From NCBI GenBank assembly GCA_030018315.1, contig JASEGA010000002.1, forward strand, positions 62,001 through 126,000: a stretch of 64,000 nt of DNA, given 5' to 3'. Shown piece by piece: positions 16,962 to 25,816 of this stretch (position 1 is the stretch's first letter; the number at the start of each line of letters is the position of its first letter). Under the pieces are notes generated by a model. The model did no database searches, had not been told where the DNA came from, and saw only the letters and a program-made list of their open reading frames with translations. The position numbers and the translations under genes were made by a program. The DNA is from a bacterium. Lineage in GTDB: Bacteria > Hydrothermota > UBA3073 > JACQXS01 > JAGMCI01.

Positions 16962-17658
16962 AATTATTTATCTCAAGCAAAGCATCTACTGATACACCGG
17001 CATCACCCCACCAGCCATCAAATATTTCATAAGTTAGCTTTCCACATTTTGCATACCAATCGTTTACATCGCTGATTTCAAGTTCACCACGAGCTGATGG
17101 CTTAAGACTACGAATTATATCAAATACCTGTGAGCCATACATATATACGCCTATAACAGCGTAATTTGAGAGCAGTGCTGATGGCTTTTCAATTACTTTT
17201 CTAATTGTTTTACCTTCAATAATAGGTACTCCATAATCACTTGGGTTCGGTACTTCTTTTAAAAGAACTTTTGCACCATCCTCAACTTCAAATTGCTTTA
17301 CTGCATGAGCTATACTACCGTCCAGAATATTATCTCCAAGTATAACAACAAATTTATCATCCCCTATGAATTCTGATGTCAAAAGAATTGCATGAGCAAT
17401 CCCTTTCTCTTCTTCTTGATATGTGTAACCGAGCCTTTTTAGCCCCAATTGCCTACCATCGCCAAGTAACCGTAAGAAGTCGCCTGCTGAGTTACCGCCG
17501 GTCACAAGTATCACTTCCTTAATTCCTGCATCCACAAGTGTAAAAATTGGGTAACATATCATTGGCATATCATACACAGGGAGTAGGTGCTTGTTAGTTA
17601 TTTTTGTCAGTGGATAAAGCCTTGTACCAAGACCACCTGCAAGAACTACACCTTTCAT
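16882..17658 (-). CDS. Glucose-1-phosphate thymidylyltransferase-like nucleotidyltransferase
   Basis: 258 residues with the sugar-nucleotide transferase motif VLAGGLGTRLYPLT, then YDMPMICYPIFTL, VILGDNILDG, EKPS and WWGDAGVSVDAL. It is close to RfbA but shorter than the usual about 290 residues. The last about 25 residues overlap the coding start of rfbD in another frame and look unlike the family, so the end may be an extension past a lost stop codon. It probably feeds the same dTDP-sugar route as rfbD. Confidence 0.85.
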   Translation of the reverse strand: MKGVVLAGGLGTRLYPLTKITNKHLLPVYDMPMICYPIFTLVDAGIKEVILVTGGNSAGDFLRLLGDGRQLGLKRLGYTYQEEEKGIAHAILLTSEFIGDDKFVVILGDNILDGSIAHAVKQFEVEDGAKVLLKEVPNPSDYGVPIIEGKTIRKVIEKPSALLSNYAVIGVYMYGSQVFDIIRSLKPSARGELEISDVNDWYAKCGKLTYEIFDGWWGDAGVSVDALLEINNYVANRKKGNPNYWCIRDAWKRPDTTP

Positions 17659-17662
17659 ATAT

Positions 17663-18068
17663 TCAGGTCTCTTTGATTCTATATCCTTTTTCTTTTAAAT
17701 ATTTAATAGATTGTTTTAGAAATCCTTGTGCATTTTTAACATGGTTTGCTGTCTCTTTCTTAGATATTTCTTTAATAACTTCATAATCCTCCTATTTGCC
17801 TGTCTTTAAAAGCATCAAGAAGATAGGAATGAAGATTTAATGATAACAACTTTGTCTTAGTAAAGTGTTTTCCAAAAACTGCTATTACTGCAGAGTGTTT
17901 AGAAAAACTTAAATTTTTTGTAAGAAGAAGTGCTTCAGCACAATAAAACATAGAGTAGTAAGCTCTTGAAATAGAAAAATCGTAATCTTTTCTTTTATAT
18001 AGCACTTCCGCTACTTCAAGACTCCGCTGGGCTTTGTGAATTAGTCTTTTGACTTCCTCTTCATTCAT
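17663..18068 (-). pseudogene. HEPN-domain protein, frameshifted
   Basis: The first 94 residues match a HEPN domain (RSLEVAEVLYKRKDYDFSIS, RAYYSMFYCAEALL). The frame then ends at GGATTATGA (17781). Dropping one base in GGAGGA restores the family's continuation, RQIGDYEVIKEISKKETANH, on to a stop at 17663, for about 134 residues in total. The RYYYxMF-like site needed for HEPN RNase activity (R-x4-6-H type) is not clearly intact. It overlaps the MNT gene by four bases. The protein is either truncated or the gene is inactivated. Confidence 0.7.
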
Positions 18069-18382
18069 ACAGAAACTACCTTTTTCTTGATGTTTATGAG
18101 AAACGGTGTTCTATACTTTTGATATTCTTCTTGTGAGAACAAAAATTCTGAAATTACAACATCGTATTTCAGAGATAAATTATTTGAGACATTTCTTATT
18201 CCCATTTTTTCTTTAAAACACGGTTCACTTTTAAGAACAATAGCTATATCTATATCAGACCCTGCTTTTGCTTCATTTCTTCCGTGAGACCCAAATAATA
18301 ATATCCTTTCCAAATTATCGCTGCTAATTTTTCTAATAGCTTCCTTAAATTCGCTCAGAATAAGCTTAATTTTACTATTCAT
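18065..18382 (-). CDS. MNT-type nucleotidyltransferase, antitoxin partner of HEPN
   Basis: 105 residues with the minimal nucleotidyltransferase signature LLFGSHGRNEAKAGSDIDIAIV. In MNT/HEPN systems this protein can neutralise the HEPN RNase by AMPylation. The HEPN gene directly follows with a four-base overlap. Its own ATG overlaps the end of the GGGPS-like gene by four bases, an unexpected operon neighbour. Confidence 0.85.
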   Translation of the reverse strand: MNSKIKLILSEFKEAIRKISSDNLERILLFGSHGRNEAKAGSDIDIAIVLKSEPCFKEKMGIRNVSNNLSLKYDVVISEFLFSQEEYQKYRTPFLINIKKKVVSV

Positions 18383-19113
18383 TTTATTTTATGAATTGCA
18401 GCCGCAAAATCTTTGGCTAATTGAGGCTCCTTTTGCAATACATCTCCTATCACAACTCCTTGCGCACCGGCAGCAACTTTTGACTTGGCATCAGCTGGAG
18501 TCCTAATTCCACCGCCTACAATAATTGGTATAGTTATATAATCCCTGACCTCGCGTATCATTTGATTTGGAACAGAGTTGCTGGCACCACTACCTGCGTC
18601 AAGATATACAAGTTTCATTCCCAAATATTCAGTTGCAAGTGCATGATATTTTGCAATGTCAGGTTTATCTCTTGGAATTGGTAGCGTATGACTCATAAAC
18701 AAGACACTGGTCAGATTACCTGATTCTATAAGTAAATATCCTGTAGGTATAACTTCAAGCCCAAATTCCTTAATAATTGGTGAAGCCTTTACATGTTCAC
18801 CTATTAGATATTCTGGATTCCTGCCAGAGATTAACGATAAAAATAAGATGGCATCTGCATGCTTTGAGAGCTGAGTTGAATTTCCGGGAAAGATAATAAC
18901 AGGTACAGTTGAATGAGATTTGACTAGTTTTGTGAACTCGTCAAAATTAGGCTTCTCTATTGTACTTCCACCAACTAATATTGCATCCGCCCCATTAGCA
19001 CATATGTTTTTAATTTTGGATTCTATACCCTGTAAATTTATGTCAGGGTCAAGTGGGACTAAAAAGGCTGCTCCTTTTTGCTTAAAAATACGAGTTAGAT
19101 ACGAATAAACCAC
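18379..19113 (-). CDS. Geranylgeranylglyceryl phosphate synthase family protein
   Basis: 244 residues forming a TIM-barrel of the GGGPS/PcrB family: LVPLDPDINLQ, ADAILVGGSTI, PVIIFPGN, VYLDAGSGAS and PIIVGGGIRTPADAKSKVAAGA. Archaeal members make the first ether bond of archaeal lipids from glycerol-1-phosphate. PcrB of Firmicutes makes heptaprenyl forms, and some FCB bacteria carry archaeal-like members. The length fits the longer group II enzymes. A GTG start is used. It lies downstream of the 5S gene and upstream of MNT/HEPN. Confidence 0.88.
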   Translation of the reverse strand: MVYSYLTRIFKQKGAAFLVPLDPDINLQGIESKIKNICANGADAILVGGSTIEKPNFDEFTKLVKSHSTVPVIIFPGNSTQLSKHADAILFLSLISGRNPEYLIGEHVKASPIIKEFGLEVIPTGYLLIESGNLTSVLFMSHTLPIPRDKPDIAKYHALATEYLGMKLVYLDAGSGASNSVPNQMIREVRDYITIPIIVGGGIRTPADAKSKVAAGAQGVVIGDVLQKEPQLAKDFAAAIHKIK

Positions 19114-19118
19114 TTATC

Positions 19119-19146
19119 TTTTGGAGTGCAAAATCGGTGATTTTGC
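19119..19146. repeat. Palindromic 28-base repeat, copy 1
   Basis: Contains GCAAAATC-GGT-GATTTTGC, a perfect 8-base stem with a 3-base loop, preceded by TTTTGGAGT. An identical 28-base copy lies at 30495-30522. Here it sits between 5S rRNA and the GGGPS-like gene. Confidence 0.75.
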
Positions 19147-19177
19147 GCAATCCTTAACTTTTTAGTTTTTTAAAACA

Positions 19178-19295
19178 ACCCCGGCAGCACCTACTCTCCC
19201 ATACCGCTTCCAGTATAGTACCATCGGCCTCTGGGGCTTAACTGCCGTGTTCGGAATGGGAACGGGTGTGGCCCCCAAAGTATAGCCGCCGGGAA
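19178..19295 (-). rRNA. rrf: 5S ribosomal RNA
   Basis: On the minus strand it starts CCCGGCGGCTATA and contains the conserved CCATTCCGAACACGGCAGTT loop, GCCGATGGTACT, and GGGAGAGTAGGTGCTGCCGGG. The CCCGGC and GCCGGG ends pair as helix I. The length is about 118 bases; exact ends are uncertain by a few bases. No 16S or 23S lies next to it, so it is an unlinked 5S gene with its own promoter. Confidence 0.95.
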
Positions 19296-19308
19296 CAGTT
19301 TACATTTT

Positions 19309-19336
19309 AAAATATCACTTTTAAAGCTTTTGTCAA
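19309..19336 (-). promoter_or_regulatory. Promoter for 5S rRNA
   Basis: Minus strand TTGACA at 19336-19331, a 16-base spacer, TATTTT at 19314-19309. The predicted start is about 7-10 bases before mature 5S. Confidence 0.55.
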
Positions 19337-19452
19337 GTAAAAAGAAACCAAAGATGACACAGATTTTCACAAGATAAAGATAAATTATAAGAACAAATCT
19401 GGTGCTAATCTTGTGTAATCTTGTGATTTATACTTTCATAGTATATTAAGTT

Positions 19453-20688
19453 TTATAGTTTATTTATTACAAGTCCAGTGATAAGTTTAGGATAAAAGTC
19501 GGTTGATTTCTGAGGCATTACTTCACGACATGCTGAAATTTTACGCACCTCTTCTATACGGGTTGGATTTAAGATAAAAAATAAATCATATTTGCCAGCC
19601 TTTACACCTTCTATACCTTCGTCTATATCCCTCAAATAGTCTATATTTTCCTTCCTTGCTATCTTTTCCTTTGAAATCATTAGCACATGCTCAATGATTA
19701 CAGAGTGCAGAACAGTTACATCTAAAGTCTTATACTCATAGGTTCTGTCCTTGCTGACAAATTTGTCCATTAAGTTAGCATTTTTTAATTTTAGAACCCA
19801 AAACTTACCATTATATAAGCCAAATACATGCTTTTTACCTGAAAGTGCAGTTAAAACTGATTCTTTGGAATTGTGTTCTTTGACAGCAAAAAATTTAGTA
19901 ACTTTATCTATAAATCCCTCAGTTGATATGCCATAAATTGCTCTGTGGGTGGGTAAAATTAAAAGACCAGGGTCCTCCATTGATACAAAGGTTACCATCC
20001 TATGGGTTGCGGTTGGGTTTTCTTTTGAATAATTAAGTGCTGTCTCATATCTATGATGCCCATCTGCAATGAGTAATGTTTTTGTTGCCATTAATCGCTG
20101 AATACTTGAAATTGTCTCTTCATCCCATATTCTCCATAGCTTATGGGAGACTCTTTTTTCATAAGATTCGGAGATATCAATTAATGGAGGAGTAGCAGAG
20201 ATTTTGGCGTCAATTAAATTTGATATTTTATTTTCTATATCCGAATAAAGCATAAATATTTGACCAAAGTTGGCGCGTGTTGCACGGAGCAATTTTAATC
20301 TATCTTCTTTAGGAGCAGATAGAGTACGTTCATGGGGTAAGACTACGCCTGTAGAAAAATCTTCAAGCTTTAATATTGCAACAAACCCTTTACGGAGTTT
20401 AGACTCACCTTGTGGAGTAATATATTCTTGAAAATAAGGATAAATTGACGGCTCTTTATCTTGAATTAATATACCTTCATCCTGCCATTGTTCAAAAAAT
20501 GTATTCGCTCCAGTATACGGGTCTTTCTCTTTATTAAGCTCAATCCTAATAATATTATACTCACTTTTTTTATAATATGCTTCCTGCATACTGGGTGTGA
20601 TTTTATCATAAGGTTGAGTGACTACATCAGATAAATTAACTTTCTCTTGATTATATCTTATCCCTTTAAACGGCTTAATCTCTGCCAT
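19453..20688 (-). CDS. DUF1015 family protein
   Basis: 411 residues matching DUF1015: the start KPFKGIRYN, LSDVVTQPYDKI, VVLPHERTLSAPKEDRLKLL, and the signature LIADGHHRYETALNY. Its biochemical role is not established. Members are often found beside serine-biosynthesis genes, and here a serA-like gene and a class V aminotransferase lie 3 kb away. A GGGGGA ribosome site precedes the ATG. Confidence 0.9.
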   Translation of the reverse strand: MAEIKPFKGIRYNQEKVNLSDVVTQPYDKITPSMQEAYYKKSEYNIIRIELNKEKDPYTGANTFFEQWQDEGILIQDKEPSIYPYFQEYITPQGESKLRKGFVAILKLEDFSTGVVLPHERTLSAPKEDRLKLLRATRANFGQIFMLYSDIENKISNLIDAKISATPPLIDISESYEKRVSHKLWRIWDEETISSIQRLMATKTLLIADGHHRYETALNYSKENPTATHRMVTFVSMEDPGLLILPTHRAIYGISTEGFIDKVTKFFAVKEHNSKESVLTALSGKKHVFGLYNGKFWVLKLKNANLMDKFVSKDRTYEYKTLDVTVLHSVIIEHVLMISKEKIARKENIDYLRDIDEGIEGVKAGKYDLFFILNPTRIEEVRKISACREVMPQKSTDFYPKLITGLVINKL

Positions 20689-20700
20689 TTTTGCTCCCCC

Positions 20701-21012
20701 TTATCTTAACTTTTTTAATTTTTTAAATCTTTCTTTAAAGTCTGAGGCATACTCATTTCTTAAAGTATCTGCTAAGCATTCCATTCTTTTCCAATCAAGG
20801 TTATCACTTTGAGCTTCTATAAGTTCTTTTATATCTTGTTCGTCAAATCTTGTTAGCTTCCTTCTACCCAATTTATAAAGAATTAACTCCTCTGGTCGAG
20901 CTACTCTCCATTTCTTGCCAAATATCTTAACTTCTACAGCTCTTTCCAATGCCACACGGTCAATAGTTATAGCTTGCAATCCTGAGATCGATTGAATGAC
21001 TGGTCTTCTCAT
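20701..21012 (-). CDS. Nucleotidyltransferase-like fragment (AbiEii/DUF6036-type C-terminal part)
   Basis: 103 residues. The central VARPEELILYKLGRRKLTRFDEQDI resembles the C-terminal half of DUF6036/AbiEii-type nucleotidyltransferases, where such a segment follows the catalytic core. The N-terminal catalytic GS...D-x-D part is missing. The start overlaps the preceding gene by 53 bases in another frame. It may be a truncated gene, or the second half of a protein split by a frameshift. Confidence 0.5.
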   Translation of the reverse strand: MRRPVIQSISGLQAITIDRVALERAVEVKIFGKKWRVARPEELILYKLGRRKLTRFDEQDIKELIEAQSDNLDWKRMECLADTLRNEYASDFKERFKKLKKLR

Positions 21013-21319
21013 CTCTAAACTTAACTGGCAATCCTTTTAATAGTCTTTCTGCAAGATCCATTTTATACTCGCCTTCATCCTTCCTGCTACGCATTTCCTT
21101 TATAAACTCGATGAGCCACTTGAGTATCTTAGTCTTTTTCTCTTTTGGTAATTTCTTCCACTCCTCTGCTTGCTCCTCACTTATCTCCTCGTAAGCCTTG
21201 TCAATTTCGGCTTGGTTAATAGGTTTAATGCATTCCATACTGTTCTTGCCAGTAATACAACTATCCTTATTCCTGATGAGTTTCTTGAATTTTACACATT
21301 CCCAGCCTCTTTCTGTCAA
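20960..21319 (-). CDS. Hypothetical protein
   Basis: 119 residues from a TTG. The middle is strongly charged and helical (EEISEEQAEEWKKLPKEKK). Upstream of the TTG the frame stays open through IPKCEHLIL, and an AAGGAG site stands before an ATA codon, so the start codon may have been altered or is non-standard. The C-terminal residues (KTSHSIDLRIASYNY) overlap the next gene in another frame. No family recognised. Confidence 0.4.
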   Translation of the reverse strand: MTERGWECVKFKKLIRNKDSCITGKNSMECIKPINQAEIDKAYEEISEEQAEEWKKLPKEKKTKILKWLIEFIKEMRSRKDEGEYKMDLAERLLKGLPVKFRDEKTSHSIDLRIASYNY

Positions 21320-21375
21320 AATTAGGTGCTCACATTTCGGTATCTCGTCTCCTTTTTAACATTCCTTGAAAGCTA

Positions 21376-21477
21376 TTAACGGATTAATAAAATAGGATAT
21401 AAATTTTCCTTTATGCGGTCATATTCATGACCAATCTCCTCTGCAAGCTTATACTTTGATTTCTTAATCACTATCAT
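21376..21477 (-). CDS. Small ORF of 33 codons
   Basis: ATG preceded by AAGGAGATAG, a good ribosome site. The product is charged (KKSKYKLAEEIGHEYDRIKE). Nothing like it is recognised. The 21320-21570 gap holds only this ORF. Confidence 0.28.
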   Translation of the reverse strand: MIVIKKSKYKLAEEIGHEYDRIKENLYPILLIR

Positions 21478-21570
21478 CTATCTCCTTGCAAGGAAAAAAG
21501 AACCATCCCCATAGCCTTTGGAGAAAACAAAGCTAACTGCAAACATGCTGTTAGGTAGAGCTCATTCAGA

Positions 21571-21945
21571 TTAATCCCATGCGATCTTTCTGGGCTTGCC
21601 CTCAAGATATTCCTTGATTAAGTCTTGTATTAAATGACACCTCTCAATTAATTCTTCGCACATTACAGCGTAAGCTTTGAATGGTTCAGGTAACTGCTCG
21701 GATGCCTTAACCTCGATGAGCTCTCTGAATATATTCTCTAGGAATTTATCAACAACTTTTATACTTCCATATATTACGTTAAGACTTCCACGTTCATCTT
21801 CGCTTAATCGAGGGCCGACATCACCAATATAGAGATCATAAAGATATGTTATACAGGAAACATTTTGGCTTGGTAAAAGTCTCTGTTTATTTAAGGCTTC
21901 TTTCAAATTATTCAGATGATCAATTTTTGAGGTATCAATCCCCAA
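21571..21945 (-). CDS. Hypothetical helical protein
   Basis: 124 residues, predicted mostly alpha-helical, with several leucine-rich amphipathic stretches near the C-terminus (ERCHLIQDLIKEYLEGK). No signal peptide or known motif. The start overlaps the end of the 75-residue membrane gene by 11 bases, so the two are probably made together. Confidence 0.5.
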   Translation of the reverse strand: MGIDTSKIDHLNNLKEALNKQRLLPSQNVSCITYLYDLYIGDVGPRLSEDERGSLNVIYGSIKVVDKFLENIFRELIEVKASEQLPEPFKAYAVMCEELIERCHLIQDLIKEYLEGKPRKIAWD

Positions 21946-22162
21946 TTACTACGTAGTTCGCTATCGATGGCTTTTCTTTTTTTCTGATGGATAATTTATC
22001 TTTAATAATTTCCCATATGACTGATAGTAGGAACCCTACTACAACCCCAACCACTACCCAAAATCCACTACACTCATAAAGTTTCAACAAATCAGCCTCC
22101 TGACTATGAGTTTCGCATAACTCATTTATCTCTGAAGTTTGGATATCCTTCCATTTGGGCAA
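21935..22162 (-). CDS. Small single-pass membrane protein
   Basis: 75 residues with one clear transmembrane helix (FWVVVGVVVGFLLSVIWEII, about 34-53) and charged flanks. It overlaps the 124-residue gene by 11 bases. Family unknown. A paired membrane anchor and soluble partner is a reasonable reading but not shown. Confidence 0.5.
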   Translation of the reverse strand: MPKWKDIQTSEINELCETHSQEADLLKLYECSGFWVVVGVVVGFLLSVIWEIIKDKLSIRKKEKPSIANYVVIGD

Positions 22163-22178
22163 AATTTATACACATTTC

Positions 22179-23582
22179 TTACCTCAACTTTACAACCTTT
22201 ACTGGTTTATAGTCCTTAACTTTTAGAAAATAAATGCCCGCCCTAAGATTCTCGCCAATTGTATTACTCTTTGTTGTTTCTACCAGTCTTCCACTCAAAT
22301 CGTAAATCTGTAACCTAATTTTTGTTTTTCGCTAATCCTTAAACATTTAACACTAATCACTGTGGTAAATGGATTAGGATAAGTTTCGAACAATTCAAAT
22401 TTTGAGGGCAAAGTTTCAAGGAATTCTTCGATAGAATGCTCGTCAGTAAGAAAAGGAATAAAATGTATCTCACCATACTCATGATTATCCCAATGGTCAT
22501 AAATTCTATTGTCTATTTCACCTGCATCAGTAGTATACCAATAATTGTATTGGGCATCAATATCATGTGGAGTGAGATTCTTAAAAGCATAGAATCCAGA
22601 AGGATGCTCAAAAGTTGTATCACCTGCTATGTTGTTACTACAGGCAAGTGCAATAGAACTTTGAGCTATAATTAACCCTGGATTTAGAGTATTAAATTTT
22701 ATTTCTCTAATTACGGAAGCTCCATAATAATTAATAATTTTCCCGGTTATAGTATTATTACAGATAGTATCAAGAGATGCACCCGGACAATTCTTGATTG
22801 CTTCATTGTAGCCTTTTATCTCATTCCCTCGTATTGTCTCAATTGAACCTTCATTTAAAATGCCTGCAGATTTCCAGCCTCCGGATCCTTGCATGATATT
22901 TTTTGCTATACTCCCAATTGAATTCTTGTTCGTGATCCCGCGGGTATTATTAATTAATGTATTTTCCCTTACAGTCTGGATTTGACCATAATTTAAAATT
23001 CCATCATAACTGTTAGAGAAAGTATTTTCTTTTACCATATTTATCATTCCGCTGTTAGAAATACCATACTCAGAATTTTCTAATATATTATTGTGTGCTA
23101 TAGTACCTATCGAGCCGGAACCCGAAATTCCAATCCCGCCCCAATTTCTTGATATATTGCAATGTGTTATACTATCAAAAGGAGCCATTATCTTACAACC
23201 ACGATCTCCATAGCTGATTCTTACATATCTTAAATTTCCTGAACTTCCGGAACAAAATTCTAATTTTTTCCAACGATGGAGGATATTATCTGTATCTATA
23301 ATAATTGAATCCACCTCAGTGCCTTTAGCAATGAGTATTCCATATATTGTGAAACTTCGATTTTCTAAAATTATCACTTTAACCCCTGGCTCAATTGTGA
23401 GAGTAATAAGGCTATCTACAATTATATCTCCATATATAACATATGGACTTCCTGCTACATTCCAAATTGTATTGGCCGAGATATGTCCACTCACATAAGT
23501 AGTGTCTGCTCTAACCAATACTCCAGCAAATACTCCAAATACCAAGCTCGCCACCCCAAAAGGTGAATCTGAAACTTCTCAT
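22179..23582 (-). pseudogene. Secreted right-handed beta-helix protein with C-terminal sorting-like module, frameshifted
   Basis: The main frame (22295-23554) encodes a signal-like N-terminus, VSGHISANTIWNVAGSPYVI, LTIEPGVKVII and many N-x-I-x-x-N coils of a parallel beta-helix, then the YPNPFTTVISV start of the C-terminal module. The frame is lost at A-runs near 22317-22330; one base less restores IYDLSGRLVETTKSN, NLRAGIYFLKVKDYK and a stop at 22179. At the 5' end, an ATG at 23582 with an AGAGG site encodes MRSFRFTF in a frame one base off (TTTTGGGG run), giving a better signal peptide. Two disruptions at homopolymers suggest a decaying gene or sequence errors. Confidence 0.7.
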
Positions 23583-23680
23583 AGTACACCTCTCACAACA
23601 TTGGGGACAAGTTCATTTTCTATATAAAGCCTTCGTTAGTTCTTTATATTTTTTCTCTATTTGCTACCGCAATCTTTAGC

Positions 23681-24577
23681 TTATTTACCGAACTCGCGTA
23701 TAATGTTGACAACCTCTTTACCAATCCTTTCCTGCGCCTCTTTAGTTGAAGCTCCTATATGAGGAGTAAAAGTGACATTTGGTAGCCCCATGAGTTCACT
23801 CTTAGCAGGTGGTTCAGTCTCAAATACATCAAGCCCAGCACCTGCTAATTTACCACTCTTTAAAGCGTCAAGTAATGCAGATTCATCAATTACGCCACCT
23901 CTTGCACAGTTTACAATAACTACACCTGGCTTCATTTTTTCAAATCCAGCCTTCCCAATAATGTGTTTGGTCTCAGAAGTTAGTGGAATATGGAGAGATA
24001 TATAATCTGAGGTTCTAATTAATGTATCAAGGTCTACAAGTTTTATTCCCTCTACAGCTTTGACATAAGGGTCGTAGCCGATAACATTCATACCAAGAGC
24101 AGTTGCCCGCTTGGCAAGCTCTTTACCAACCCTGCCTACTCCTATTATACCGAGTGTCTTACCTGATAACTCAATACCTGTAAGTGCCTTTTTCTCCCAT
24201 TGCCCTTCCTTTATAGACTGCGTCCCCCTTGCAATATGTCTTGATATTGCAAACATGTGGGCAAGTGCAAGCTCAGCTACAGAAGCAGAGGAGGCACCGG
24301 GAGTGTTAACAACTTTTATGCCTTTGGATTTAGCATAATCTGCATCTATGTTATCAAGTCCGACTCCACCTCTTATAATAAGTTTCATTTGCTGCATCTT
24401 GTCTATCATTTCCTTTCTTACCTTAGTCGCACTCCTCACCACCATAACATCAAAATCACCTACCCTGTTTGGTAGCTCCTCTTTTGGGATTCCGGATAAG
24501 TCTTCAACATCAACCCTTAACTTTCGCAGCTCTTCAATTGAGCCGGGGTCAAGTGGGTCTGCCACAAGTACTTTCAT
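23681..24577 (-). CDS. serA: D-3-phosphoglycerate dehydrogenase-like 2-hydroxyacid dehydrogenase
   Basis: 298 residues, the short form without an ACT domain. It has GGVGLDNIDADYAKSKGI, the NAD loop LGIIGVGRVGKELAKRA, NCARGGVIDE and the FTPHIGAST end. SerA oxidises 3-phosphoglycerate to start serine synthesis. The short form could also act on glyoxylate or hydroxypyruvate. The partner aminotransferase overlaps by four bases, which supports serine or glycine metabolism. Confidence 0.87.
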   Translation of the reverse strand: MKVLVADPLDPGSIEELRKLRVDVEDLSGIPKEELPNRVGDFDVMVVRSATKVRKEMIDKMQQMKLIIRGGVGLDNIDADYAKSKGIKVVNTPGASSASVAELALAHMFAISRHIARGTQSIKEGQWEKKALTGIELSGKTLGIIGVGRVGKELAKRATALGMNVIGYDPYVKAVEGIKLVDLDTLIRTSDYISLHIPLTSETKHIIGKAGFEKMKPGVVIVNCARGGVIDESALLDALKSGKLAGAGLDVFETEPPAKSELMGLPNVTFTPHIGASTKEAQERIGKEVVNIIREFGK

Positions 24578-25719
24578 TTTGCCCCCTTTCTTAAGACTTC
24601 TTCAGCTGCCTTTACACCTTTGCCAATTTCTACTGGATAGTTAAGGTCATTCAGAGACATCTCAATTGCAGAAATGGCAGTTATAATATCAAATGGGCCC
24701 ATATAGCCGAGGTGGGCAATCCTAATTATTTTACCCTTTAGATGATTCTGCCCACCTGCAACATTGACTCCGTAACGCTTCCAAAGTAAGCTCTTGAGTT
24801 CTGCACCATCTACACCATCAGGAGCATAAACGCCGGTGACTGCGTTTGCAGAGTATTTAGAAATTAACTTAAGCCCAAGTGCTGTCACTCCTGCTCTTGT
24901 CGCCTCCGCAAGTAATGCATGACGCTGTAAGAGTCCATCTATGCCTTCTTTATTTATCAACTCAAGTGATTTATCCAGTGCCACAATTAACGAGACTGCC
25001 GGTGTATACGGGGTATCTGCCTTTTCTAACGACTTCCTTGCTTTCGTAAAATTAAAATAAAACTTAGGGAGTGTAGATTTTTCTATAAATCCCCACGCCT
25101 TATCACTGACTGAAGCAAATGCAAGTCCTGGTGGTAGCATAAGTGCCTTCTGAGAACCGGCTACACAAACATCTACACCCCAGTTATCGACTTGGATGTC
25201 ACAGGCACCAAGGCCAGAGATGGCATCAACTACAAATATAGTATTAGGTTTGCTTTTTATAATTTCGCCATATTCTTTTATTGGATATAAAGTAGCTGTA
25301 CTTGTCTCACACAGTGTAGCAAATACTGCCTTAATATTTGGGTCTTTATCCAGATGACTCTTAATTACATCAGGTTTTGCTATATCGCCCCATTCTACAT
25401 CTATAGGAATCGCGTTAACTCCATACGCTTTACAGATATCAAACCACCGCTCACCAAATTTACCGCCCCTTATTGCTAATGCCTTATCACCAGCTGATAA
25501 GGTATTGGCTACTGCACCCTCCATAGCACCAGTCCCAGAGGCAGCAAAGGTAAGCACAGGATTCTTTGTCTTGAAAATTGGTTTCAAGTTTTCTGATACC
25601 CTGCCAAATATTTCCATATGCTCCTTTGTCCTGTGGTGAATAATTGGTTGGGACTCAGCTTGCCTGACTGCATCTGGAACCGGAGTAGGACCAGGTGTTA
25701 AGAGATACTCTTTTCTCAT
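24574..25719 (-). CDS. Class V aminotransferase, serine-glyoxylate/alanine-glyoxylate type
   Basis: 381 residues. It begins LLTPGPTPVPDAV and has AASGTGAMEGAVANTL, the PLP lysine in AGSQKALMLPPG, and the late AGGQNHLKGKIIRIAHLGYMG. The family moves amino groups between serine or alanine and glyoxylate or pyruvate; some members serve as phosphoserine aminotransferase in phyla without classical SerC. Paired with serA, the latter role is plausible. It has a leadered promoter and a GGGGGA ribosome site. Confidence 0.88.
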   Translation of the reverse strand: MRKEYLLTPGPTPVPDAVRQAESQPIIHHRTKEHMEIFGRVSENLKPIFKTKNPVLTFAASGTGAMEGAVANTLSAGDKALAIRGGKFGERWFDICKAYGVNAIPIDVEWGDIAKPDVIKSHLDKDPNIKAVFATLCETSTATLYPIKEYGEIIKSKPNTIFVVDAISGLGACDIQVDNWGVDVCVAGSQKALMLPPGLAFASVSDKAWGFIEKSTLPKFYFNFTKARKSLEKADTPYTPAVSLIVALDKSLELINKEGIDGLLQRHALLAEATRAGVTALGLKLISKYSANAVTGVYAPDGVDGAELKSLLWKRYGVNVAGGQNHLKGKIIRIAHLGYMGPFDIITAISAIEMSLNDLNYPVEIGKGVKAAEEVLRKGAK

Positions 25720-25739
25720 AATTCCCCCTTTTTAAATTT

Positions 25740-25768
25740 TATATACCACATAATGTTCTCTATGTCAA
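25740..25768 (-). promoter_or_regulatory. Promoter for the aminotransferase-serA pair
   Basis: Minus strand TTGACA at 25768-25763, a 17-base spacer, TATATA at 25745-25740. The start codon is 20 bases further on with a GGGGGA ribosome site, so this message has a short leader, unlike most promoters here. Confidence 0.6.
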
Positions 25769-25816
25769 GAAAAAAGAAAAAAGTAATTGTCGTCTTTTTG
25801 GTAATTTAAATTTTTG

